Assembly (NCBI GenBank): GCA_029861675.1
Contig: JAOTYV010000231.1
Location: 1-8,024, forward strand
Length of the DNA stretch: 8,024 nt
Direction of reading: 5' to 3'
Source: Alphaproteobacteria bacterium
GTDB taxonomy: Bacteria > Pseudomonadota > Alphaproteobacteria > UBA8366
A program made the position numbers and the translations under genes. The notes below the pieces were generated by a model. The model was not told where the DNA came from, ran no database searches, and saw only the letters and a list, made by a program, of their open reading frames with translations. Shown here in pieces: positions 1 to 5,135 of this stretch. Every line of letters starts with the position of its first letter. Position 1 is the stretch's first letter.

Positions 1-974
1 GGAAGTGTAATTCTGTCCGCTGCCCTGGTCCTGACGCCGCTCCTGGCCCCCAATTTGGACAGGGCAACGGGGTCGCCTTGTGCCGCCGCCTTACGGTACC
101 ACCCCGCAGCCTTGTCCGCGTCCCGCGGCACACCGAAGCCATTCTCATACATAACACCAAGGTTCGACTGGGCCGTGGCAAGACCCTGCGCCGCCGCCTT
201 GCGGTACCATTTCACCGCTTCACCGTCATTTCGCGCGACGCCTTTGCCCTTGTGAAACATGACTCCCAAGTTCGATTGAGCAACCGCGAATCCCTTCGCC
301 GCGGCCTTGCGATACCATTGAAACGCGGCGCCGTTATCCTGCTTCACGCCCAAACCGTTCTCATACATGACGCCAAGGTTGGATTGGGCCCTGGCGAATC
401 CCTGAATCGCCGCTTTTCGATACCACTTCACCGCCGCCGCATCGTCCTGCGGCACACCTTTTCCCTTGCGGTACATGACACCGAGGTTGGATTGAGCCCT
501 GGCATATCCCAGCTCCGCCGCCTTGCGATACCATGTTGCAGCCTTGGCGGAACTCGCCGCCACTCCGTGGCCCATCTCATACATGAAACCGAGATTTGAC
601 TGCGCTTCGGCGGAGCCTTGCGCCGCCGCCTTGCGGTACCATTTCACCGCCTCGGCAGCATCGCGCCGCATGCCGTGACCATGATAGTACATCGCGGCGA
701 GGCTCGATTGGGCTTCCGGAAGTCCTTGTTCAGCAGCCTTGCGATACCACTTTGCCGCCTCGCTGGCGTTTTTCGGAACGCCCTTTCCGGCATGGTGCAC
801 AAAGCCGTAATTGAATTGAGCTTTCGCGTCGCCCTTCTCGGCCAGAGCATACCATTCTCGGATTGCAGTCGCGTAATCACCCAAATTGTAGGCGTTCACG
901 GCCTCCTCGAAATTCGCAAATGCGGACAAATTGGCGAATGGAAGGACGAATAATAATACTAGAAATTTGCGCAT
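1..974 (-). CDS. Secreted Sel1-repeat protein, 3' end outside window
   Basis: The frame opens with ATG at 974-972 and stays open to the window edge (324 codons, no stop), so the C-terminus is missing. Residues 1-20 look like a Sec signal peptide: MRK, then a hydrophobic stretch, then a likely signal peptidase I site after Ala-Phe-Ala, so the product is probably periplasmic. From residue 51 there are seven complete 36-residue Sel1 repeats (51-86, 87-122, 123-158, 159-194, 195-230, 231-266, 267-302). Each carries the pattern xAQSNLGxMYxxGxGV followed by WYRKAA, typical of SLR/TPR-like alpha-helical scaffolds. An eighth repeat starts at 303 but drifts from the pattern after about seven residues. 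Such proteins usually bind partner proteins, and the partner here is unknown. No clear Shine-Dalgarno sequence or promoter is visible upstream. The family is certain; the function is not. Confidence 0.9.
   Translation of the reverse strand, partial: MRKFLVLLFVLPFANLSAFANFEEAVNAYNLGDYATAIREWYALAEKGDAKAQFNYGFVHHAGKGVPKNASEAAKWYRKAAEQGLPEAQSSLAAMYYHGHGMRRDAAEAVKWYRKAAAQGSAEAQSNLGFMYEMGHGVAASSAKAATWYRKAAELGYARAQSNLGVMYRKGKGVPQDDAAAVKWYRKAAIQGFARAQSNLGVMYENGLGVKQDNGAAFQWYRKAAAKGFAVAQSNLGVMFHKGKGVARNDGEAVKWYRKAAAQGLATAQSNLGVMYENGFGVPRDADKAAGWYRKAAAQGDPVALSKLGARSGVRTRAADRITL
69..824 (-). repeat. Seven tandem 108-bp units encoding Sel1 repeats
   Basis: Seven in-frame 108-bp units lie head to tail inside the Sel1 gene. 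The best conserved DNA is the stretch for Trp-Tyr-Arg-Lys-Ala-Ala and the stretch for Ala-Gln-Ser-Asn-Leu-Gly. Units differ in the middle (variable residues after GxGV). This is coding repetition, not a CRISPR or a noncoding satellite. Confidence 0.85.
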
Positions 975-1269
975 GGGCAGATAGTGATGGCTTCAGGCGA
1001 CGACCGGCAATGTCGTAATCGGATTAACAACAAAGTGAAATGTATTAACCGGTTGCGCTATTCATATTACGGCATTGTTTTTATGGATGAATATCCAAAA
1101 TGTTAAAGCACTCTGCGCAGTATCGTGCATCGATGCCGACGTAAGAATTACCCGATAGAGCGGCGCATACGAATTTCGCGCCTATTCGGCTTACACCCAC
1201 ATGCAACCAGTTCGCGCCAATTGCCACCTAATTTAAATTGTTGCAGGCCCGAACGACGTTCTACGGTTA
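975..1269. other. Intergenic stretch with no supported gene
   Basis: This stretch is more AT-rich than its surroundings. It contains two perfect 10-bp palindromes (GCATCGATGC at 1127-1136 and AATTTAAATT at 1230-1239) and a small hairpin (TGGAT/ATCCA around GAAT at 1084-1097). It must contain the promoter of the Sel1 gene, but I found no convincing -35/-10 pair on the minus strand. The best reading is TTCACT, 16 bp, TACGAC, which is poor. Short open frames on the plus strand here have no recognisable content. Confidence 0.5.
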
Positions 1270-1393
1270 TTGGGTCTCAATCAGTCTCAATCCGGCATTC
1301 CCAATAGGGATGCGTATCGCCGGATACCGGCTAGTTTAGACGCCAAACCAAACTGTTCTGCCGGGCCAGTGACCCTCTGGCCCGGTAGTTTTT
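1270..1393 (+). ncRNA. Candidate small structured RNA ending in an intrinsic terminator
   Basis: The 3' end is set by the intrinsic terminator at 1361-1393. The 5' end is only a guess. Upstream of the terminator the sequence can fold: CAT(T)CCC at 1296-1302 pairs with GGGATG at 1307-1312 around an AATA loop, flanked by CCGGC (1292-1296) and GCCGG (1319-1323). A second compact hairpin GCCGG-ATA-CCGGC occupies 1319-1331, so some of these pairings exclude each other. A weak promoter reading is TTGTTG (1238-1243), 18 bp, TACGGT (1262-1267). No plus-strand protein gene lies upstream to account for the terminator. It does not resemble tmRNA, RNase P RNA, SRP RNA or any riboswitch I can recognise. 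The call rests on the terminator plus foldability. Confidence 0.3.
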
Positions 1394-1699
1394 GGCATTG
1401 TCACGTTAAAATCTCTGACTTCAAACGCCTCGTCGGTGTTGCCTGTCGGGATAAATAACACCTCCTTCACACGCCACCGTTTTCTCACATCCAATTTTTG
1501 GATTGGTGCCCACCACCGCTCACGGATGCGAAAGTCCTGCCCAAAGGGGGGGGGACGTGGAAAGGCGCGGTGCGTGAACGTTAGGACCGGCTAAGCGAAC
1601 CCTTTTACGAACGGCTCTACGGACGTGCACCGAACCCCGAGTCAAGGCGAAATGCTGCTGTGACCGGCACGCGACGCCAGCCGGATCAAGACATTTGAA
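1336..1699 (-). pseudogene. Possible frameshifted ORF split at a nine-C run
   Basis: Two minus-strand open frames overlap here. Frame A runs from 1699 (just after a TAA at 1702-1700) to a TGA at 1522-1520. Frame B is open from 1590 (after a TAG at 1593-1591) to a TAA at 1338-1336. Both cross the C9 run (G9 at 1546-1554 on the plus strand). With eight C instead of nine, A would read straight into B, giving about 120 codons. The predicted protein is rich in Arg, Trp and Pro. Codon choice (AGA, TTA, ACA, CCA) is unlike the neighbouring GC-rich genes. No good start codon pairs with a ribosome binding site, and the 3' part runs through the palindrome of the plus-strand terminator. It could be a decayed gene, a transferred fragment, a sequencing error in a homopolymer, or chance. 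I do not recognise a family. Confidence 0.2.
1361..1393 (+). terminator. Strong intrinsic terminator, plus strand
   Basis: A perfect 9-bp stem CCGGGCCAG (1361-1369) / CTGGCCCGG (1377-1385) closes a 7-nt loop and is followed by TAGTTTTT (1386-1393). On the minus strand the hairpin is followed by CAGAACAG, which has no T-run, so the terminator works for plus-strand transcription. No plus-strand gene is visible before it. Confidence 0.75.
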
Positions 1700-1712
1700 T
1701 TAAGGGAAGAAA

Positions 1713-1788
1713 TGGTGCCCAGGGGCTGACTCGAACAGCCGACACGCGGATTTTCAGTCCACTGCTCTACCAACTGAGCTACCTGGGC
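1713..1788 (-). tRNA. tRNA-Phe (GAA)
   Basis: The 76-nt gene folds as a full cloverleaf. The acceptor stem is GCCCAGG/CCTGGGC, the D-arm is GCTC-AGTTGGTA-GAGC, and the anticodon stem is GTGGA/TCCGC with loop CTGAAAA. The variable loop is GTGTC, and the T-arm is GGCTG-TTCGAGT-CAGCC. The discriminator is A and CCA is encoded (1715-1713). The anticodon GAA lies at 1755-1753. It follows yacG on the same strand, an arrangement common in Alphaproteobacteria. No intrinsic terminator is seen after it. Confidence 0.97.
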
Positions 1789-1812
1789 ACTGGCCGTCAA
1801 TGCGGCTGGAGT

Positions 1813-1841
1813 CTCATAATCAAATCCGGCCGGTCTGTCCA
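1813..1841 (-). promoter_or_regulatory. Sigma-70-like promoter candidate for tRNA-Phe
   Basis: The minus strand reads TGGACA (1841-1836, five of six match to TTGACA), a 17-bp spacer, then TATGAG (1818-1813, four of six match to TATAAT). The tRNA 5' end is 24 nt past the -10 box, giving a leader of about 17 nt, which is normal for a tRNA gene. Confidence 0.5.
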
Positions 1842-1865
1842 CTCTCTATCACGGCGTCGGACACG

Positions 1866-1884
1866 AAAACATCCCGGCGCCGGG
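1866..1884 (-). terminator. Weak terminator candidate after yacG
   Basis: Directly after the yacG stop codon lies the perfect 12-bp palindrome CCCGGCGCCGGG (1884-1873), then ATG and TTTT (1869-1866). The stem is only 4-5 bp and the T-run short, so this is a weak terminator or 3'-end stabiliser. It fits with the tRNA having its own promoter just downstream. Confidence 0.35.
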
Positions 1885-2079
1885 TCAGCGGTCCTCCGGC
1901 GGTTCCCCCGAACCGTCGTCAAAGAGGCCGTCTTCCGGAAAGGCCGGCTCGTCGGTCGGAATCCGGTAGTCGCCGCCGAACCATCGTGCGAGGTCGAGGT
2001 CGGCGCACCGTTTCGAACAGAACGGGCGGTATTTCGGCTCCACCGGTTTGCCGCACATCGCACATTTCCTGCCGCTCAT
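1885..2079 (-). CDS. yacG: DNA gyrase inhibitor YacG, zinc-binding
   Basis: The 64-residue product has the usual size for YacG. It carries four zinc-ligand cysteines, C6-x2-C9 and C21-x3-C25, in the contexts KCAMCGKP and PFCSKRC, followed by the conserved DLARWFGGDYRIP segment (residues 28-41). The C-terminal third is acidic, as is common in the family. In E. coli, YacG binds the C-terminal part of GyrB and blocks DNA binding by gyrase; the same role is inferred here. The ATG at 2079 was chosen because GGAGG sits just upstream (GGAGGGCGGGG directly before the ATG). A TTG further up at 2124 would add 15 residues not expected in the family. A -10-like TACAAT (2129-2124) before the gene, with no good -35, hints at a weak local promoter. 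It lies downstream of the RNase E/G gene in the same direction. Confidence 0.93.
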   Translation of the reverse strand: MSGRKCAMCGKPVEPKYRPFCSKRCADLDLARWFGGDYRIPTDEPAFPEDGLFDDGSGEPPEDR

Positions 2080-2167
2080 CCCCGCCCTCCATCGCTCGAC
2101 TACTTCTTGCTCAAATCGATTCAATTGTAATGGCCTATCTCTTTGGTTTTACGCAAATACGTCGTCA

Positions 2168-2184
2168 CGAACCGTTTCGGTTCG
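2168..2184 (-). other. Perfect hairpin in the gap between the RNase gene and yacG
   Basis: CGAACCG and CGGTTCG form a perfect 7-bp stem with a 3-nt loop, about 18 bp after the RNase E/G stop codon and about 90 bp before yacG. There is no T-run on either strand, so it is not a standard terminator. It could be an mRNA processing or stability element. The 122-bp gap (2080-2201) is the longest inside the gene train and holds nothing else I can support. Confidence 0.4.
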
Positions 2185-2201
2185 CTCGGGATCTGCTCTA
2201 G

Positions 2202-3578
2202 TCACGTCAAGATAATCTCATACCCCGGACAGTCGGCGTCCGGCTGCAGCACCAATTCCTGGCCCAATCGCCGGCTGACCTCCTGCAGGGCCTGGTTCAT
2301 CGCCCCTTCCAGCAGCCTCGCCACCGCCGGCGCGCAGCGCAGCACCGGGCGGCCGCCGCCGAGTTGCCGCAGCGCGGCGCGCAACGCGGCGCAAGCCGTG
2401 GTCTCCGCGGTCGGCTGCGGTTCCTGGTCCGGGCGCACCGTCAAAATACCGGCAAGGCTCGGTCCCCGGCGCTGGCGGGTAATTTCGACCAGCCCGGCCG
2501 GCGTCATGCCGAGCACATCCGTCGTCACGCGATCGCCACGAAATGTCTGGCGCAACCCCTCGACCAGTTGTTTGCGGTGCGACTTGCTGCGCATCGAAAC
2601 GAAATCGATGACGATCAAGCCCGCGATATTGCGCAGCATGATCTGGCGGGCCGCCGCCGACGCCGCCGCCCGGTTCAGCTCGAACACCGCCGCGTCCGCC
2701 CCGCGTCCGCCGCCGGCGCCCCCCATATTGACGTCGATCGCCGACAACGCCTCCAATTCGTCGATCACCAGGCTGGCGCCGCGCGGCAGCGCGACCCGGC
2801 GGCCAAGCGCCTGCTCGATCTGCCCTTCCACGCCCTCCGCCTCGAACAACGGTTCCGATCCATCGTGAAAGGCGACGCAGCCGGCCAGGTCGGGCATTTC
2901 CCGCTGCACCAATTCATCCGTGCGCGCCGCGACGCGGCGGTCGTCGACGATGATCTGGCCGCTCACCGCACAGTCGCGCAAGGCGCGCTCGATCAGATCC
3001 GGCGCCGCCTGCAGTACGGCCGGCGCAGATTTTTCCCGAGCCCGGCTTTCGGCGTCCGCCCAAACGCCCCGCAGCCGCGCCGCTTCGGCCACGATCCGAT
3101 CGCCATCGACCCGGCTTGCATTGGCGCGAATAACGATGCCGTCGTCTTCCTGGGCCACGCCGGCCATGGAGTTTTCGAGCGCCGCGCGGCGTTTGCCGCC
3201 GCCCAATTGCGGCGACCAGCGCACGCCGCGGCCGCGCGGCCGCAGCACGACGTACCGTCCCGCCAGGTCCGGCGACACCGTGACCGCCGGCCCCTTGTCG
3301 CCCCAGCCGTCGCGCATCACCTGCGCGATGACCGATTCTCCCTCATGCACGCTGCCGGCACGCGGCAGGAAGGCCGGCGTGTCGAGACCGATATCCAGAA
3401 AGGCGCCGCCCAGCGCCTTGTCCACCCGCGTGACCCGGCCGCGGCAGATCGCGCCGACGAGGCTGGGATTTCCCACGCGCTCCACCTGCAGGCGCACCAG
3501 CCGATCCTCGCGGTCGATTTCGGCGATCCGCAGCTCGCCCGGCGAAACCTCGACCAGAATATCCCGCGCCACCACCAT
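2202..3578 (-). CDS. rng: Ribonuclease E/G family endoribonuclease, short form
   Basis: The 458-residue product contains an N-terminal S1-type RNA-binding region (about residues 37-105, with GAICRGRVTRVDKALGGAFLDIG) and the DNase I-like catalytic region. The two metal-binding aspartates of RNase E/G are present: D282 in SAIDVN and D325 in GLIVIDF (counterparts of E. coli RNase E D303 and D346). The VEITRQRRGPSL segment (364-375) is also typical. The CPxC zinc-link motif expected just after this segment is missing: the sequence continues AGILTVRPDQ with no cysteines. The long C-terminal degradosome scaffold of RNase E is absent too. The family acts on single-stranded RNA, in rRNA maturation and mRNA decay. 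The start ATG overlaps the maf stop by one base (TGATG), implying coupled translation. A full-length RNase E probably exists elsewhere. The symbol rng is by convention; the exact substrates are inferred. Confidence 0.9.
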   Translation of the reverse strand: MVVARDILVEVSPGELRIAEIDREDRLVRLQVERVGNPSLVGAICRGRVTRVDKALGGAFLDIGLDTPAFLPRAGSVHEGESVIAQVMRDGWGDKGPAVTVSPDLAGRYVVLRPRGRGVRWSPQLGGGKRRAALENSMAGVAQEDDGIVIRANASRVDGDRIVAEAARLRGVWADAESRAREKSAPAVLQAAPDLIERALRDCAVSGQIIVDDRRVAARTDELVQREMPDLAGCVAFHDGSEPLFEAEGVEGQIEQALGRRVALPRGASLVIDELEALSAIDVNMGGAGGGRGADAAVFELNRAAASAAARQIMLRNIAGLIVIDFVSMRSKSHRKQLVEGLRQTFRGDRVTTDVLGMTPAGLVEITRQRRGPSLAGILTVRPDQEPQPTAETTACAALRAALRQLGGGRPVLRCAPAVARLLEGAMNQALQEVSRRLGQELVLQPDADCPGYEIILT

Positions 3579-4162
3579 CAGCGAAGCCCCAATCCCTTGA
3601 GCAATTGTGCGGTTTCAAACAATGGCAGTCCCACGACATTGCTGTACGAGCCGTTGACCGACCGGATGAAAGCGGCGGCGCGTCCCTGGATGGCATAGCC
3701 GCCGGCCTTGCCGTGCCATTCGCCGGACGCGATGTATTCCGCGATTTCACCGGCGTCGAGCCTTTTCACCGCCACCGCCGTGCGCACCAGCCGCCGCCGC
3801 GACGTGCCGTCCGGCGCGATGATCACCAGCCCGCCGAGGACCCGATGCCGCCGGCCCGACAGCATTTCCAGGCACTGGCGCGCGACGGCTTCATCCTCCG
3901 CTTTCGGCAGGATACGCCGCCCGCACGCCACAACCGTATCGGCGGCAAGCACGACGGCATTTTCGTGCCGGCCCGCCACCGCCCGCGCCTTTTCCTCCGC
4001 CATCCGGGCCGCGTACTTGTCGGGCAGCTCCGACGGCCCCGGCGTCTCATCGATTTCAGCGGGATCGACGGCGTCCGGCGTGACGCCGATCTGACGCAGC
4101 AAATCTTGCCGGCGCGGCGAAGCGGACGCGAGAACCAGGGGTGGCGGCGATGCGGATTTCAT
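3578..4162 (-). CDS. maf: Maf-family nucleoside triphosphate pyrophosphatase (dTTP/UTP type)
   Basis: The 194-residue product has all the Maf signatures. These are LVLASASPRRQDLL at residues 9-22 (phosphate-binding SxSPRR), catalytic D75 in AADTVV, K87, GKAGGYAIQGRAA at 151-163 with Q159, and SYSNVVGLPL at 172-181. Maf proteins hydrolyse NTPs to NMP and pyrophosphate. The AADTVV context matches the YhdE branch (dTTP/UTP and modified pyrimidines) rather than the YceF m7GTP branch, so this is the likely specificity. It probably acts in the cytoplasm as a nucleotide-pool cleaner. The ATG at 4162 puts the first motif at the usual distance from the N-terminus. A TTG at 4207 would overlap the phosphatase gene and add an untypical extension. 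There is no clear Shine-Dalgarno sequence before 4162, so translation may depend on coupling with the upstream gene. Confidence 0.93.
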   Translation of the reverse strand: MKSASPPPLVLASASPRRQDLLRQIGVTPDAVDPAEIDETPGPSELPDKYAARMAEEKARAVAGRHENAVVLAADTVVACGRRILPKAEDEAVARQCLEMLSGRRHRVLGGLVIIAPDGTSRRRLVRTAVAVKRLDAGEIAEYIASGEWHGKAGGYAIQGRAAAFIRSVNGSYSNVVGLPLFETAQLLKGLGLR

Positions 4163-4193
4163 GACCGGATAGGAGGCGGTTGAACGGCCGGCG

Positions 4194-4640
4194 TCAAGTA
4201 TCGACAACGGGTATTACGGGAAAGCGCCGCTGTATTTTCTCAAACAAATCGTCGCGCACCTCGCGATAGGCGTCCAAGCGCCGCTCGCGGCTGCCCTCAA
4301 TCAGGCTGGGATCGAAGACATGCCAGAATTCAAGCTCGATGGCGACGCTGCGGGTCATCTCCACCGCACGGTGCTGCGCTTCGGGCGAGAGCGAAACGAT
4401 CAAGTCGAACGACGTGTCGTCCAGATCGTCGAATGTCTTCGATTTGTGCGCCTGCATTTCCATGCCGAGCTCGGCCATGACTTCAATCGCGAACCCGTCG
4501 GGTTCACCGGACCGCACGCCCACGGAATCGACGAACACCTGGCGGCCATGCAGATGCTTCAGCATGACTTCCGCCATCGGCGACCGCAGCGCATTCTCGG
4601 TACACGCAAAGAGGACGGCGCCAGGGAGGCGTTCGGTCAT
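4194..4640 (-). CDS. Low-molecular-weight protein-tyrosine-phosphatase/ArsC-like protein
   Basis: The 148-residue product has the LMW-PTP fold signature near its N-terminus: the P-loop C13-T-E-N-A-L-R19-S-P fits C-x5-R with the conserved Asn16 and Ser20. The late DP motif is present (D110-P111 in HVFDPS), supplying the general acid. The family includes tyrosine phosphatases and thioredoxin-type arsenate reductases. Position 17 is Ala where classical LMW-PTPs have a second Cys, and no resolving cysteine pair is seen. Arsenate reduction by the ArsC mechanism is therefore unlikely, and a phosphatase role is favoured; the substrate is unknown. The ATG at 4640 follows an AGGGGA ribosome binding site and lies 11 bp after the UPF0262 stop. 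The same gene follows UPF0262 in many Alphaproteobacteria. Confidence 0.85.
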   Translation of the reverse strand: MTERLPGAVLFACTENALRSPMAEVMLKHLHGRQVFVDSVGVRSGEPDGFAIEVMAELGMEMQAHKSKTFDDLDDTSFDLIVSLSPEAQHRAVEMTRSVAIELEFWHVFDPSLIEGSRERRLDAYREVRDDLFEKIQRRFPVIPVVDT

Positions 4641-4651
4641 CGTTTTCCCCT

Positions 4652-5125
4652 TCACGCCCGGATGTGCAGAACACAGACCAGGGTGAACAGGCGCCGCGCC
4701 GTCTCGTCGTCGAGATTGACCTTCTCCTCGAGCCGCTCCATGAGGATCTGCGATCCCTCGTTGTGAATTGCGCGCCGCGCCATGTCGAGGGTCTCGATTT
4801 GCGACGGCGACAGCCGCTTGATCGCGTCGTAATAGCTTTCGCATATTTGAAAATAGTCGCGCACGATCCGCCGGAACGGCACCAGCGGCAGAACCACCCG
4901 TCCCTGCGGCGTATCGGCTTCGTCGGCGACGGCGAAAACCAACCGCCGCCGGTCCTCGATGCTGAGATGCAGCCGGTAGGGACCGGCGTAGCGGCCGACC
5001 GGCTCGAAGCTGTTCTGTTCGAGGATGTCGTAGACCGCGACATTCAGCTCGTGCTCGACCTCGGGGCTCCGGCGAATGACCGATTTGTCGTCGAGCGATA
5101 TATCGACAATACGATGATCGCTCAT
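4652..5125 (-). CDS. UPF0262 family protein, function unknown
   Basis: The 157-residue product has the length and features of UPF0262. The N-terminus is MSDHRIVDISLDD, then EHELNVAVYDILEQNSF (about 24-40), a basic strand region HLSIEDRRRLVFAV (about 52-65), VVLPLVPFRRIVRDYF (about 76-91) and an acidic-basic helix with ARRAIHNEGSQIL (about 114-126). There is no signal peptide or membrane segment, so it is cytosolic. No catalytic motif is obvious. It begins 10 bp after the hisD stop and is followed 11 bp later by the phosphatase gene, so it is co-transcribed with both; the two may act together, but that is only inference. The ATG at 5125 is chosen over an upstream alternative that would overlap hisD. 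The family is known almost only from Alphaproteobacteria. Confidence 0.88.
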   Translation of the reverse strand: MSDHRIVDISLDDKSVIRRSPEVEHELNVAVYDILEQNSFEPVGRYAGPYRLHLSIEDRRRLVFAVADEADTPQGRVVLPLVPFRRIVRDYFQICESYYDAIKRLSPSQIETLDMARRAIHNEGSQILMERLEEKVNLDDETARRLFTLVCVLHIRA

Positions 5126-5135
5126 CGAACCGGTT

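Noticed and set aside
69..824. Regular repeats that might suggest a CRISPR array
   Set aside because: The unit is 108 bp, in frame, and degenerate at codon level, with no short identical repeats separated by unique spacers.
78..953. Plus-strand open frames opposite the Sel1 gene with a repeated peptide pattern
   Set aside because: The repetition is the antisense image of the 108-bp Sel1 units. The minus strand gives a signal peptide and canonical repeats.
1125..1458. Two short plus-strand open frames (60 and 62 codons) in the spacer
   Set aside because: There is no ribosome binding site and no recognisable domain, and the second crosses the terminator hairpin.
2080..2124. Upstream TTG start for yacG
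   Set aside because: The ATG at 2079 has a strong GGAGG site and gives the standard 64-residue length.
2364..3698. Long plus-strand open frame opposite the RNase E/G gene and the end of maf
   Set aside because: It is antisense to two genes with clear catalytic motifs. Its translation is rich in Arg, Ala and Pro with no recognisable domain, as expected from a GC-rich shadow frame.
4163..4207. Upstream TTG start for maf overlapping the phosphatase gene
   Set aside because: It adds an unusual N-terminal extension and has no ribosome binding site; the ATG at 4162 gives a normal Maf N-terminus.
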